Position numbers and translations under genes: made by a program. From assembly GCF_020148005.1 (NCBI RefSeq), contig NZ_JAGXFD010000001.1, positions 3,103,322-3,167,321 of the forward strand: a stretch of DNA of 64,000 bases. Direction: 5' to 3'. The stretch's first letter is position 1. The number at the start of each line of letters is the position of its first letter. This document shows, in pieces, positions 29,998-40,125 of this stretch. The DNA comes from Modicisalibacter tunisiensis (GTDB lineage Bacteria; Pseudomonadota; Gammaproteobacteria; Pseudomonadales; Halomonadaceae). The notes beneath the pieces are model-generated. The model did no database searches and was not told the origin of the DNA. It saw only the letters and a list, made by a program, of their open reading frames with translations.

Positions 29998-31143
29998 TCA
30001 GCGCGGCAGCAGCCGCCGGTGCCCGTGAATCGCCATGAGAATACCGAAGCCGGTCAGCAACGTCACGCTGGAGGTCCCGCCGTAGCTGACCAGCGGCAGC
30101 GGCACCCCGACGATCGGCAGGATGCCGCTGACCATGCCGATGTTGACGAATACATAGATGAAGAAGGTCAGGATCAGGCTGCCGCCGACCAGCCGGCCGA
30201 AGGTATCGTGGGCCTGATTCGCCATCACCAGCCCGCGGCCGACGATCAGCAGGTAGACGGCCAGGAAACTCAGCATGCCGATCAGCCCCAGCTCCTCGCC
30301 GAGCACCGCGACGATGAAGTCGGTGTGGCGCTCGGGCAGGAACTCCAGCTGCGACTGGGTGCCCATCGTCCAGCCCTTGCCGAAGATGCCGCCGCTGCCG
30401 ATCGCCGTGGTCGACTGGATGATGTTCCAGCCCGAGCCCAGCGGGTCGCTTTCCGGGTTGAGGAAGGTCAGCACGCGCTGACGCTGGTAGTCGTGCATGT
30501 TCATCCACAGCAGCGGCAGCGCCGAGCCGGCCAGCAGCCCCAGCACCCCGACGATACGCCACGAGATGCCGGCCAGTAGCACCACGAACACGCCCGAGGC
30601 CGCCACCAGCAGCGACGTGCCCAGATCGGGCTGCCGGGCGATCAGCAGCACCGGCACGGCGATGATCGCGGCGCACACCAGCAGGTCCGGCAGGCTCGGC
30701 GGCAGGGCCCGGCGGTGCAGGTAGGCGGCGATCATCATCGGCATCGCCACCTTCATCAGCTCGGAGGGCTGAAAGCGGATCACCCCGGGGATCACCAGCC
30801 AGCGCTGCGCGCCCATGCCGATATCCCCCATCAGCTCGACGGCGATCAGCATCAACAGGCCCGCCCCGTAGGCCACCGGTGTCCAGCGACACAGCGTCTT
30901 CGGCGAGAACTGGGCGACGATCACCATCGCCGCGAGCGCCACCCCGAGGCGCATCGCCTGGGCCTCCACCACCGACAGCCGCTGGCCACTGGCACTGTAG
31001 AGCACCACCAGGCCGCCGCCCAGCAGCAGCAGCAGGAAGGCGCACAGCCAGGGATCGAGATGGATGCGCGTCCACAGCGTCACCCGTCGCTTGACGCGGG
31101 CGTTCCGCGGATAATGCAGAAGGGCCGAATCACGGAGTCCCAT
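29998..31143 (-). CDS. rodA: Peptidoglycan glycosyltransferase RodA
   Basis: 381 residues, SEDS family, about ten membrane helices. The catalytic region with GIPLPLVSYGG-like VGVPLPLVSYGGTSS is present, as is ERHTDFIVAVLGEE. It polymerises glycan for cell elongation with PBP2. The ATG at 31141-31143 overlaps the mrdA stop by 14 nt and has GAGGT upstream. Confidence 0.96.
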   Translation of the reverse strand: MGLRDSALLHYPRNARVKRRVTLWTRIHLDPWLCAFLLLLLGGGLVVLYSASGQRLSVVEAQAMRLGVALAAMVIVAQFSPKTLCRWTPVAYGAGLLMLIAVELMGDIGMGAQRWLVIPGVIRFQPSELMKVAMPMMIAAYLHRRALPPSLPDLLVCAAIIAVPVLLIARQPDLGTSLLVAASGVFVVLLAGISWRIVGVLGLLAGSALPLLWMNMHDYQRQRVLTFLNPESDPLGSGWNIIQSTTAIGSGGIFGKGWTMGTQSQLEFLPERHTDFIVAVLGEELGLIGMLSFLAVYLLIVGRGLVMANQAHDTFGRLVGGSLILTFFIYVFVNIGMVSGILPIVGVPLPLVSYGGTSSVTLLTGFGILMAIHGHRRLLPR

Positions 31144-33022
31144 GGGTACCTCGTTCGCCAATTTCCGCCGCGGCCTTGTCCAGCGCCTTGTCGTCGGGCA
31201 ACAGCCAGGCATCGGTGATCGCTCGCGCCAGCGGTGCGGCATGGGAGCTGCCGCCGCCAGCGTTTTCCACCACCACGGCCACGGCGATCTGCGGATCGTC
31301 GATCGGCGCGAAGGCGGTGAACAGGGCGTGATCGTGCAGGCGCTTCTCGAGCTCGTCGGCGTTGTAGCGCTCGTCGTTGCCCAGCGTGAACACCTGTGCC
31401 GTGCCGGACTTGCCGGCCATGCGGTACTCGAGGCCGGCGCCGACGCGCCGCGCCGTTCCCTCGCTGCCGCTCATCACCTGGCCCATGGCATTGCGCACCA
31501 GATCCCACCACTTGTCGTCGAGCTTGATGTCGGGCTTGGCAGGCGGCGGGTCCACCGGCTCGTCGCCGATCCGCCTGGCCAGATGCGGGGTCACCCACTG
31601 GCCACGGTTGGCCAGCACCGACAGCGCCGTGGCCATCTGCAGCGGCGTGGCCAGCCAGTACCCCTGGCCGATGCCGACCGAGAGCGTTTCGCCGGGGAAC
31701 CACACCTGCCCCTTGCGCTCGCGCTTCCACTCCCGCGAGGGCATCAGCCCCTTCGAGGCGCCGTAGACGTCGTAGCTGGTGTCCTCGCCGAAGCCGAAGC
31801 GGTGCATGAAGGCCGACAGCCGGTCGATGCCCAGTTCGTGGGCCAGACGGAAGAAGTAGGTATCGTTGGACACCTCGATGGCGCGCCGCATGTCCACGCG
31901 CCCGTGCCCCCAGCGCAGCCAGTTGTGATAGCGCCGGTCGAACCCCGGCAACTTGTAGTAGCCCGGATCGAAGATCGTCTTGTCGGGGGAGATGACATCG
32001 TTGGCCAGCCCGGCCAGCGCCATGTAGGGCTTGACCGTCGAGGCCGGCGGATACTGCCCGCGCACCGCCCGGTTGTAGAGCGGCAGGTCGAGGTCGTTGC
32101 GCAGGGCGCGATAATCCTTGCGGCTGATGCCGGTGACGAACAGGTTGGAATCGAAGCCCGGCGACGAGGCCATGGCGAGGATATCCCCGGTCTGGGGCTG
32201 AATGGCGACGATCGCGCCCCGCTGGCCATCGAGCAGGTCGTAGGCCAGCTGCTGGAGACGCTCGTCGATGGTCAGCACGATATCCTGCCCCGGCACCGGG
32301 TCGGTGCGCCCGATCTCCTTGACCACCCGCCCCCGGGCATTGGCCTCGACCTGGCGCAGCCCCGCCTTGCCGTGCAGGACCGACTCGTACTGCTTCTCGA
32401 CCCCGGTCTTGCCGATGAAGTGGGTACCGGCGTACTCGCCGCTGTCCAGCTCGCGGAGCTCCTCGGCGTTGATGCGTCCGACATAGCCGAGCACATGGGA
32501 CATGATCAGCGGGTCGGGGTAGTAGCGCAGCAGCTGCGCCTCGACCTCGATCCCCGGCAACCGATAGCGGTTGACGGCCAGCCGCGCGATCTGGCGCTCG
32601 TCCAGCTCGCTCATCAGCAGCGCCGGCTGGTAGGGGCGCTGACGCTGGTAGGCACGCTTGTGGAAGACCTTCGCCTTCTCGGGGGGAAGGTCGAGGATGT
32701 CGACCAGCAGCTCGAGGGTGGCATCCAGATCGTCGACCCGTTCGGGCACGATGGTCAGGTTGTAGGTGGGACGATTCTCGGCCACCAGCCGGCCGTTGCG
32801 GTCATAGATCAACCCCCGGGTCGGCGGCAGCGGTTCGACCCGCACCCGGTTGTCCTCGGAGCGCGTGGTGTAGACCTGGTGCTGGACGACCTGCAGGTAG
32901 ACCAGCCGCGTCACCAGCGCGCCGGACATCAGCACCACCAGCGCCGCCGCCAGCAGCGAGCGGTTGCGAAAGACGCGCAGCTCCTGCTCGGGATTCTTCA
33001 GCGCATCGCGACGTTTACGCAT
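31130..33022 (-). CDS. mrdA: Penicillin-binding protein 2
   Basis: 630 residues: one N-terminal membrane anchor (about 22-44), dimerisation domain with RGLIYDRNG, and a transpeptidase domain with SxxK at 328-331 (STVK), SND, and KSGTA near residue 540. It is the monofunctional transpeptidase of the elongasome, paired with rodA next to it. Confidence 0.97.
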   Translation of the reverse strand: MRKRRDALKNPEQELRVFRNRSLLAAALVVLMSGALVTRLVYLQVVQHQVYTTRSEDNRVRVEPLPPTRGLIYDRNGRLVAENRPTYNLTIVPERVDDLDATLELLVDILDLPPEKAKVFHKRAYQRQRPYQPALLMSELDERQIARLAVNRYRLPGIEVEAQLLRYYPDPLIMSHVLGYVGRINAEELRELDSGEYAGTHFIGKTGVEKQYESVLHGKAGLRQVEANARGRVVKEIGRTDPVPGQDIVLTIDERLQQLAYDLLDGQRGAIVAIQPQTGDILAMASSPGFDSNLFVTGISRKDYRALRNDLDLPLYNRAVRGQYPPASTVKPYMALAGLANDVISPDKTIFDPGYYKLPGFDRRYHNWLRWGHGRVDMRRAIEVSNDTYFFRLAHELGIDRLSAFMHRFGFGEDTSYDVYGASKGLMPSREWKRERKGQVWFPGETLSVGIGQGYWLATPLQMATALSVLANRGQWVTPHLARRIGDEPVDPPPAKPDIKLDDKWWDLVRNAMGQVMSGSEGTARRVGAGLEYRMAGKSGTAQVFTLGNDERYNADELEKRLHDHALFTAFAPIDDPQIAVAVVVENAGGGSSHAAPLARAITDAWLLPDDKALDKAAAEIGERGTHGTP

Positions 33023-33111
33023 CGCGACCCGCGGCTGGCATCAGGCATGACGAGACGGCGGGCGCTCGGGATCGGCGGTGGTGGCTGCTACATGGTGACA
33101 TCGATACGTCG

Positions 33112-33579
33112 TCAGCGGTGATAGGGATGGCCCACCAGGAGCGTCCAGGCCCGGTAGAGTTGTTCGGCGAGGATCAGCCGCACCATGGGATGCGGCAGGG
33201 TCAGGGCAGACAGCGACCAGCGCTGGTCGGCCGCCGCCGACAGCCCCGGCTCGAGACCGTCCGGGCCGCCCACCAGCAGCGCCACGTCACGCCCCGAATG
33301 ACGCCAGTCGTCGGCTTCCCGGGCCAGGCGCTCGGTGGACCAGGCCTTGCCGCCGACTTCCAGCGCGACCGTCAGCTCGTCGCCGCGCAGGCGCTCGCGC
33401 ATGCGCTGTCCCTCGAGCGTCACGGCCCGGGCCACGTCGGCATTCTTGCCGCGTGCCCCGGGAGCGATCTCGACGATCTCGAGCGCGAAGTCCCGCGGCA
33501 GGCGCTTGCGGTACTCGTCGACACCGCGCTCGACCCAGTCGGGCATGCGGTTACCCACGGCGATCAGGCGTACCTTCAC
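33112..33579 (-). CDS. rlmH: 23S rRNA (pseudouridine1915-N3)-methyltransferase
   Basis: 155 residues, the same length as E. coli RlmH, SPOUT fold. LLVGGPDGL and the C-terminal [23 protein letters not shown] are the SAM-knot motifs. Starts at GTG (33577-33579) with GGAGG seven bases upstream and overlaps rsfS by 4 nt. Confidence 0.96.
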   Translation of the reverse strand: MKVRLIAVGNRMPDWVERGVDEYRKRLPRDFALEIVEIAPGARGKNADVARAVTLEGQRMRERLRGDELTVALEVGGKAWSTERLAREADDWRHSGRDVALLVGGPDGLEPGLSAAADQRWSLSALTLPHPMVRLILAEQLYRAWTLLVGHPYHR

Positions 33580-33938
33580 GCCCGCCCTCCGCCGACCCGC
33601 TCCTCGACGTCGGCAGGCATGTCGGCCCACAGGCGTTCCAGATCATAGAGTCGACGGGTTTCCGGCATCATCACATGCACCACGACATCGCCGAGATCGA
33701 TCAGCATCCATTCGTCGCCGGCCTTGCCCTCGACCCCCAGAGGGCGCACGCCGGCTTCCTTGGCCTTCTCGACCACGTTGTTGGCCAGTGCCGCCACGTG
33801 GCGGGACGAGGTCCCGCTGGCCACCAGCATGATATCGGTGACGCTGGTCAGCGCCGAGACATCGAGTTCGGCGATGTCCTGCCCCTTGAGTTCCTCCAGG
33901 GCATCGATCGCCAGGGTCTTGAGTGCGTCGGTCTGCAT
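33576..33938 (-). CDS. rsfS: Ribosomal silencing factor RsfS
   Basis: 120 residues; [10 protein letters not shown] and [32 protein letters not shown] are diagnostic. It binds L14 and blocks subunit joining during starvation. Between nadD and rlmH, the conserved gammaproteobacterial order. Confidence 0.95.
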   Translation of the reverse strand: MQTDALKTLAIDALEELKGQDIAELDVSALTSVTDIMLVASGTSSRHVAALANNVVEKAKEAGVRPLGVEGKAGDEWMLIDLGDVVVHVMMPETRRLYDLERLWADMPADVEERVGGGRA

Positions 33939-33974
33939 AGCTCCTCGTAAGCAACGGTCTCGTCAGACGCCATT

Positions 33975-34667
33975 CTACCCCGACAATTCCTGCCAGCGGT
34001 AAAGATCGTGCACACGAATGTAATCCTCCACCGCCCGGGGCAGCAGATAACGCACGCTGCGCCCCTCGGCCAGCCGCTCGCGCAGCCCCGTCGCCGAGAT
34101 CGCCATGCGGCTGGGCAGGCGCAGGTGCAGCACGCCGCCGGCGGAACGGGCGAACAGCGCGCCGGCGGTGTCGACCTCGCGCCCCGCGATCAGGCGATTC
34201 ACTTCGGCGGGCAGTGCCTGGCGATGGTCGGGGCGATCGATCACCACCACGTGGGCCAGCTCGAACAGCCGCTGCGGGTCGCGCCACTGATGCAGCTTGA
34301 AGAAGGCATCGGCTCCCACTGCCATCACCAGCCGTGCCCGGGCGCCGTAGTCGCGGCGCAGGGAGGCCAGGGTGTCGCCGCTGTAGGAGGGGCCCTGACG
34401 ACGCAGCTCGCGATCGTCGGCGACCAGCCCCGGGGTGTCGCCGATCCCCGCCTCGAGCATCGCCAGGCGCCGGGCGGCGTCGACCCCGGGGGCGCGGCGA
34501 TGCGGCGGCACGTGCGCCGGGATCATGTGCACCCGATCCAGCCCCAGGGCCTCGTGCAGTTCCACCGCGCTGCGCAGGTGCCCCAGGTGCACGGGATCGA
34601 AGGTGCCACCCAGCATGGCGATGCGGGCGGGACGGCCCGCGGGATCACCCACGGATCTGGCCGTCAC
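33975..34667 (-). CDS. nadD: Nicotinate-nucleotide adenylyltransferase
   Basis: 230 residues. [11 protein letters not shown] and [10 protein letters not shown] are the nucleotidyltransferase motifs; it forms deamido-NAD from nicotinate mononucleotide. I keep the GTG start at 34667 because an ATG at 34617 would cut off the first beta strand (ARIAML) before GGTFDP. The start then overlaps proA by 23 nt. Confidence 0.93.
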   Translation of the reverse strand: MTARSVGDPAGRPARIAMLGGTFDPVHLGHLRSAVELHEALGLDRVHMIPAHVPPHRRAPGVDAARRLAMLEAGIGDTPGLVADDRELRRQGPSYSGDTLASLRRDYGARARLVMAVGADAFFKLHQWRDPQRLFELAHVVVIDRPDHRQALPAEVNRLIAGREVDTAGALFARSAGGVLHLRLPSRMAISATGLRERLAEGRSVRYLLPRAVEDYIRVHDLYRWQELSG

Positions 34668-35922
34668 CGAGTACCACGTACTTGCGCGTGGTCAGCCCTT
34701 CGAGTCCCACCGGGCCGCGTGCGTGCAGCTTGTCCGTGGAGATGCCGATCTCCGCGCCGAGGCCGTACTCGAAGCCATCGGCGAAGCGCGTCGAGGCGTT
34801 GACCATCACCGAGCTGGAGTCCACCTCGGCCAGGAAACGCCGTGCCAGCGAATAGGATTCGCTGACGATGGCATCGGTGTGGTGGGAGCCGTAGGTCTCG
34901 ATGTGGGCGATCGCCTCGTCGATGCCCTCGACCACGCGGATCGCCAGCACCGGCGCCAGGTATTCGGCATGCCAGTCGGCCTCCTCGGCCGGCGTCACCT
35001 CGGTCAGCACGGCCCGCGTCCGCTCGCAGCCGCGCAGCTCGACGCCATGTTCCGCGTAGGCTTCGGCCAGCCGCGGCAACAGCTCGGCGGCCACCGGTGC
35101 GTCGATCAGCAGCGTCTCCATGGTATTGCAGGTGCCGTAGCGCTGCGTCTTGGCATTCACGGCGATGGCCAGCGCCTTGTCCAGGTCGGCCGTGGCATCG
35201 ACATAGACGTGGCAGACCCCGTCGAGGTGCTTGATCACCGGCACCCGCGCTTCCCGGGACACCCGCTCGATCAGCGACTTGCCGCCGCGCGGGATGATCA
35301 CGTCGACGAACTCGGGCATGGCGATCAGCCGGCCCACCGCGGCGCGATCGGTGGTCGCCACCACCTGCACGGCCGCTTCCGGCAGCCCGGCCTCGGCCAG
35401 GCCGGCGGCGATGCAGTCGGCGATCGCCGCGTTGCTCTCGCTGGCCTCGGAGCCACCGCGCAGGATGCAGGCGTTGCCGGACTTGAGACACAGACTGGCG
35501 GCTTCCAGGGTCACGTTGGGCCGCGACTCGTAGATGATCCCGATCACCCCCAGCGGCACCCGCATCTGCCCCACCTGGATGCCGCTGGGCCGGGCGCGCA
35601 GGCCATCGATCTCGCCGACCGGATCGGGCAGCGCGGCCACCTGCTCGAGCCCTTCGATCATGGTGTCCAGGCGTCGGTCGTCGAGCGCCAGACGATCGAG
35701 CAGCGCGGCATCGAGCCCGCCGGCACGCCCGCGCTCCAGGTCGCGGGCATTGGCGGCCAGCAGCGTCTGCCGCGACGCCTCGACCTGGCGTGCCATCGCC
35801 AGCAGCGCCGCGTTCTTGCGCCCGGTCGGCAACCGCCGCAGCGCCACGCTCGCCTGACGCGCCGCGCGCCCCAGCTGCTGCATGTAGGTTTCCACGTCGG
35901 TGATCGCTGAGTGTCGTGACAT
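34645..35922 (-). CDS. proA: Gamma-glutamyl phosphate reductase
   Basis: 425 residues, close to E. coli ProA (417). Aldehyde-dehydrogenase fold with the active-site region [13 protein letters not shown] and the [17 protein letters not shown] block. It is the second step of proline synthesis; no proB is next to it. The ATG at 35920-35922 has GAGAG upstream; an ATG six codons earlier is also possible. First gene of the minus-strand series down to dacA. Confidence 0.96.
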   Translation of the reverse strand: MSRHSAITDVETYMQQLGRAARQASVALRRLPTGRKNAALLAMARQVEASRQTLLAANARDLERGRAGGLDAALLDRLALDDRRLDTMIEGLEQVAALPDPVGEIDGLRARPSGIQVGQMRVPLGVIGIIYESRPNVTLEAASLCLKSGNACILRGGSEASESNAAIADCIAAGLAEAGLPEAAVQVVATTDRAAVGRLIAMPEFVDVIIPRGGKSLIERVSREARVPVIKHLDGVCHVYVDATADLDKALAIAVNAKTQRYGTCNTMETLLIDAPVAAELLPRLAEAYAEHGVELRGCERTRAVLTEVTPAEEADWHAEYLAPVLAIRVVEGIDEAIAHIETYGSHHTDAIVSESYSLARRFLAEVDSSSVMVNASTRFADGFEYGLGAEIGISTDKLHARGPVGLEGLTTRKYVVLGDGQIRG

Positions 35923-36076
35923 GCCCGGAAATCTCTCCATACTCGACACGTCGTGCCGGCCCCGGAAGATCGGGCGGCCGTCGTGATTCAGGAAAATGCG
36001 TAATACGAGTCGTCGCCGAAGGGGCGGGTATCGTACAGTGTCGGCTATTCGAAATGGAGATCAATACTAAGCCACC

Positions 36077-36934
36077 ATGGAGAGCAAGTTCAAAGCGAGG
36101 GACCACCGCCGGCTCGTCCTGATGACCGCCGCGACCCTGCTGCTGCTGGCGGCGGGGGCGCAGGACACCCTGTTGCGCCTGGTACTGGCGCTGGCCGCCC
36201 CGGGCCTGATCTGGCTCTGGCACCGCGCCGACGGGAACTGGCGCGCCGCGGAGGTGTGGCTGCCGGCCCTGCTCGCGATGCTGCTGACCCTCGCCCTGCT
36301 CGAAGCCCCCGAGCGCTATCCGATGTGGCTGTGGGGCTGGGTCGGCGTGCTCGCCCTGCCCCAGCCGCTGCCGATGCGCCTGGCTGTCCTGCTGCTGACG
36401 GTCGTCGGTTACTGGCAGGTCCAGCCGCTGCTGCCCACCGAGACACGCCTGCTCGCCGCCCTGGTGCTGGCCGCCCTGGGGCTGCTGGCCTGCGGCCAGG
36501 CCGTGGCCTTTCAGCGATCGCGACGTCATGCCGACTGGCGCCCCCTGACCCTGCCCGGCATTGCCGTTCACTCACGCCGGCAACTGGAGCGCGACCTGAG
36601 CCGCGAGATCGCGCGTACCGACCGCGAGGGCTCTTCCGCCATGCTGGTCCTGCTCCAGGCACGCCCCGGCCAGCTCGCCGAACTGGCGCGCCTGCTGGAT
36701 CGGCATGTGCGCCGCTACGAGGGGCTCTACCAGTGCGATCGTCGCACCCTGGCCGCCATCCTCATCAGCCGGACCCCGGCGGAATCCCGTCAGCGCCAGA
36801 CCCACCTGCAGGCCGCCCTGCCGGCCGGCGCCCATCTGCGCCTTGCCGGCCTGACCCCGGCGCTGGCGCTGCCCGAGCAGATCCGCGCCCTGACGCTGCA
36901 GAACCAGCCGGTCACCGACGCGGGAGCCCTGTGA
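36077..36934 (+). CDS. Membrane protein with degenerate GGDEF-like C-terminal domain
   Basis: 285 residues. Four to five hydrophobic helices fill residues 12-145. The soluble tail (170-285) has the spacing of a GGDEF domain, but the signature position reads CDRRT (220-224), so no cyclase activity is expected. It ends exactly where the next gene starts (TGA then ATG). It is a likely paralogue of that gene. Function unknown; possibly a sensing or scaffolding pair. Homology to GGDEF is judged by eye. Confidence 0.65.
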   Translation: MESKFKARDHRRLVLMTAATLLLLAAGAQDTLLRLVLALAAPGLIWLWHRADGNWRAAEVWLPALLAMLLTLALLEAPERYPMWLWGWVGVLALPQPLPMRLAVLLLTVVGYWQVQPLLPTETRLLAALVLAALGLLACGQAVAFQRSRRHADWRPLTLPGIAVHSRRQLERDLSREIARTDREGSSAMLVLLQARPGQLAELARLLDRHVRRYEGLYQCDRRTLAAILISRTPAESRQRQTHLQAALPAGAHLRLAGLTPALALPEQIRALTLQNQPVTDAGAL

Positions 36935-37879
36935 ATGCGCGACTTCTCCCAGCGCGACTACGACCGCCTGTTTCTCGTCGTGTATATCGGGGGGATGCTG
37001 CTGATCGCCAGCCACGCCCTCTGGCACTACCTGATGGGGCATTACGAGGCGATCCTGCTGCCGGCCCTGCTGACCCTGCTGCTGGCCGGCGCGCTGTTCG
37101 TGCGCCTGGCCAACCCCGGTCTGCACCGCATGGCGACCTATGCGGTCCTGATCAGCGGCTACCTGCTGACCGCCGCCGACCTCGCGGCTCATGACACTCA
37201 GGCCTGGCTCTGGCTCGGCGTCCCCCCGACCCTGACCTTCCTGCTGCTGCCGCTGGCACCGGCGACGCTGCTCAATCTGTCGCTGACCCCGGTCTGGCTG
37301 CTGCTGGCCGTCCCGATCCCGATGCTCTGGCAGGCCGGGCTCGCCTACCTGACCCTGATCGGCCTGTTGTCGCTCCCCGCCCGACTGGCGCTCCAGCGTC
37401 GCTTTCCGCGGCGGGACAGCGAACAGCCCGATGCCCAGTGCGATGCCCTGTCACACCATGCCCTGGCACTGCGCCTGACGGCCGAAGTGGAGCGTGGCCG
37501 CGCGCTCAAGCGCCCGCTGGCCGTGCTGGTGATCCACCTGCCCCAGCTGGAAATGGCCGAGGAGCAGTTCGGCAGCCATCTGCTGCAGGCCCTGCTCACT
37601 CGCGCCTGCGCCACCATCCAGGCCAACTGCCGCCAGCACGATCTGCTCGGCCGGGAGCGCGACTCGCTGTTCTGGCTGCTGCTGCCGGATACCGGCGAGG
37701 CCGGCGCCCTGATCGTTCGCGAGCGACTCCTGCAGGCCCTGAACCGTGACGTCTTCGCCGAAACCGGGGCCATTCAGGCACGCATCCGCAGCGAACACCT
37801 GCTGCCCGGCGACACCCTCGAACGCTTCGAACAGCGCCTGGCGGCGGCCGGCCTGAAACTGCTGGAGCCAAGTCCGTGA
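36935..37879 (+). CDS. Membrane protein with degenerate GGDEF domain
   Basis: 314 residues. Five or so hydrophobic helices (12-150) precede a GGDEF-like domain (180-300): PLAVLVIHLPQLEMAEEQFG, then HDLLGRERDSLFWLLLPDTGEAGA, where active cyclases have RxGGDEF. ERDSL (241-245) replaces GGDEF, so diguanylate cyclase activity is unlikely. Directly abuts the previous gene and overlaps the DedA-PAP2 gene by 4 nt, so the three form one operon. Confidence 0.7.
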   Translation: MRDFSQRDYDRLFLVVYIGGMLLIASHALWHYLMGHYEAILLPALLTLLLAGALFVRLANPGLHRMATYAVLISGYLLTAADLAAHDTQAWLWLGVPPTLTFLLLPLAPATLLNLSLTPVWLLLAVPIPMLWQAGLAYLTLIGLLSLPARLALQRRFPRRDSEQPDAQCDALSHHALALRLTAEVERGRALKRPLAVLVIHLPQLEMAEEQFGSHLLQALLTRACATIQANCRQHDLLGRERDSLFWLLLPDTGEAGALIVRERLLQALNRDVFAETGAIQARIRSEHLLPGDTLERFEQRLAAAGLKLLEPSP

Positions 37880-39282
37880 CCGCAACCGACTGGATCTCGA
37901 CGCTCACCCCGTCACCCGGCTGGCTGTACCTGATCTTCCTGCTCATCGCCCTGGTCGAGTCGCTGGCTGTGGTCGGCCTGCTGGTTCCCGGGGTGGTGCT
38001 GATCACCGCCGCCGCCTCCCTGGCGGGGCATCACGAGCTGTCCATCACCCTGGCCCTGCTGGCCGCCGCCGCGGGCGCCATCCTCGGCGACGGCATGAGC
38101 TTCCTGCTGGGCTACCGCTACCGCGAGCGCATTCCCACGCTCTGGCCATTCCGGCGCCACCCCGAATGGCTGGCCCGCGGCGCCCGCTTCTTCCAGCGCC
38201 ACGGCGTGCTCTCGGTGCTGATCGGGCGTTTCGTGGGGCCGGTACGTCCGGTGGTGCCGTTGATCGCGGGCATGATGCACATGCGACCCGCCACCTTCCT
38301 GTGGTCCAACATCGGCTCGGCGCTGCTCTGGGCCCCGGCCTATGTGCTGCCGGGCTATCTGCTGGGCCGCACCTGGCAGCAACTGCTGGCCCTGCCCCAC
38401 GACAGCCGACGCTGGCTGATCATGCTGGCGATGCTGGTGGTCGGCCTGCTGGTCACGTTCTCGCTGCTGCGCCGCCAGCTCGACCATGACGGCTGGACCT
38501 ATCGCCGGCTGGCCGCCCTCGCCGACCGCCACCCGGGCGGGCGCCGGCTGTGGGAGGCACTGGTGCCCGCGGGCACCGACAGCGGCGTGCCGCTGGCGTC
38601 GCTGCTGCTGCTGCTGACCAGCCTCGCCGCCCTCTCGGGGTGGACGCTGTGGGTGCTGCACCAGGACGGCCCGCTGCCCATGGACCAGCAGCTCCAGGCC
38701 CTGCTCGTCGATCTCCAGCATCCGCGGCTCACCCGACTGGCCGAGCTCATGGCCAGGCTCGGTGACACCTACGGCGTCATCGCCCTGGTCGTCCCCTGGC
38801 TGGCCTGGATGGCCCGGCGGAAACTGGTCGCCCTCGGACTGCACTGGCTCGGCGCCCTGGGCGGCATCGCCCTGGCCAACACGCTGTTCAAGCACCTGGC
38901 AGGGCGCGTACGCCCCGACATCCCCGACTACCTCGCCGGATCATTCTCCTACCCCAGCGCGCACACCTCGACCGCCGTGGTGCTCTACGGCCTGGCCGCC
39001 GCCTTCGTCGCCGACGGCCTGGCACCGCGCTACCGGGCGTCGGCCTACTGGCTGGCGGTGCTGATCTGCGTGCCCATGGCCCTGTCACGCCTGGTGATCG
39101 GCGTGCACTGGCTCAGCGACCTGGTGGGTGGCGCCCTGCTGGGGCTGGTGGTCTGTGCCCTCGTGCGCCTGAGCTACCACCGCTTCGCCGCCCGCCGGCC
39201 GCCACGCCCGCCGTGGCTGGCCCTGCTGCTGGCCTCCGCGGTCCTGCTGGCGGCGCGCCTCGCCTGGCTGCCGCACGCCTGA
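37876..39282 (+). CDS. DedA-PAP2 fusion membrane protein
   Basis: 468 residues. The N-terminal half is a DedA/SNARE-associated domain (LVPGVVLITAAA, GRFVGPVRPVVPLIAGMM, the lipid-scramblase or flippase family). The C-terminal half is a PAP2 phosphatase with the three active-site motifs KHLAGRVRP, PSAHT and RLVIGVHWLSD. Starts at GTG (37876) with GGAG nine bases upstream, overlapping the previous stop by 4 nt. A role in undecaprenyl phosphate or phosphatidic acid turnover at the inner membrane is inferred from the domains. Confidence 0.9.
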   Translation: MTATDWISTLTPSPGWLYLIFLLIALVESLAVVGLLVPGVVLITAAASLAGHHELSITLALLAAAAGAILGDGMSFLLGYRYRERIPTLWPFRRHPEWLARGARFFQRHGVLSVLIGRFVGPVRPVVPLIAGMMHMRPATFLWSNIGSALLWAPAYVLPGYLLGRTWQQLLALPHDSRRWLIMLAMLVVGLLVTFSLLRRQLDHDGWTYRRLAALADRHPGGRRLWEALVPAGTDSGVPLASLLLLLTSLAALSGWTLWVLHQDGPLPMDQQLQALLVDLQHPRLTRLAELMARLGDTYGVIALVVPWLAWMARRKLVALGLHWLGALGGIALANTLFKHLAGRVRPDIPDYLAGSFSYPSAHTSTAVVLYGLAAAFVADGLAPRYRASAYWLAVLICVPMALSRLVIGVHWLSDLVGGALLGLVVCALVRLSYHRFAARRPPRPPWLALLLASAVLLAARLAWLPHA

Positions 39283-39291
39283 GCCGTGCGC

Positions 39292-39450
39292 AGAGGGAGT
39301 TTACAAAAGTCACGAGCGACGGTCAGGCAAGGCGAAATCAGCCGCGAAAGCGGACTGGGCTTGCACACGAGTTCACGAGAGGGTAAATGAGCCTTTTGAA
39401 ACTGATTTCAACGCCGTATGGCCGAGCGCAGTCATTTGTAAGCACCCTCT
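39292..39450. repeat. Nested palindromic intergenic element, copy B
   Basis: 159 bp filling the gap between convergent genes. Outer arms 39292-39307 and 39435-39450 pair over AGAGGG and TTACAAA with three central mismatches; the core arms GAAATCAG and CTGATTTC pair as in copy A. The inner loop is longer than in the other copies. Outer arm sequence differs from copy A but remains self-complementary. Confidence 0.8.
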
Positions 39451-40073
39451 CAGCCCAGCGCCAGCCAGGCCCCCACCCCGACCATCAGGGTCCCGGCAAT
39501 GCGGTTGAGCAGGCGCACATTGCCACTGCGGCTGAGCAGATGGCTCGCCGTGCGCCCGCCGACGGCATAGAGCAGCAGACAGCACAGTTCGATCGACAGG
39601 ATCATGCCCACCAGCCAGCTCAGCTGCGGCGCCAGCGCCAGGCGGGCATCGAGAAACGGCGGCAGCAGGGCGATGAAGAAGGCCCAGCCCTTGGGGTTGG
39701 CCACGGCGGTGACGAACCCCTGGACGAACAGCTGCCCCCGCGAGACGTCGCGGGCGGCGCGCGGTTCATCGGGAATCGCCATGCGTCCACGCGAGCGCCA
39801 CATCTGCCAGCCCAGCCAGGCGAGATAGGCCCCGCCCAGCCACTTGAAGATCGCGAACAGCGCCGGCTGGCGCAGCATCAGCGTCGCCACCCCGCCACCG
39901 GCGGCGGCCGCCACCAGCCCCACCCCCAGCAGCTCGCCGATCATCATCCACAGGGCCCGGCGCACCCCCACCGTCATGCCCAGCACCATCGACAGCGTCA
40001 TGCACATGCCCGGGGTCAGCGACACCATGAAGAAAGTCGGGATAAAGACCGACAGCAGCGAAGGATTGATCAT
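39450..40073 (-). CDS. LysE/RhtB family amino-acid exporter
   Basis: 207 residues with six hydrophobic helices. The N-terminal LTPGMCMTLSMVLGMTVGVRRAL and the middle FVQGFVTAVANPKGWAFFIALLPPFLD are typical of the family, which exports amino acids or homoserine lactones. Substrate not determinable. Followed by copy B of the palindromic element. Confidence 0.88.
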   Translation of the reverse strand: MINPSLLSVFIPTFFMVSLTPGMCMTLSMVLGMTVGVRRALWMMIGELLGVGLVAAAAGGGVATLMLRQPALFAIFKWLGGAYLAWLGWQMWRSRGRMAIPDEPRAARDVSRGQLFVQGFVTAVANPKGWAFFIALLPPFLDARLALAPQLSWLVGMILSIELCCLLLYAVGGRTASHLLSRSGNVRLLNRIAGTLMVGVGAWLALG

Positions 40074-40125
40074 CAGGCAGGGTTCCGTGTTGCGAATCCG
40101 AGAATCGACAGGGTGACGGCCTGGC

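Noticed and set aside
36053-36122. Alternative ATG and reading frame just before the first degenerate GGDEF gene
   Set aside because: The frame closes after about 22 codons and lacks coding character; the ATG at 36077 opens the long membrane protein.
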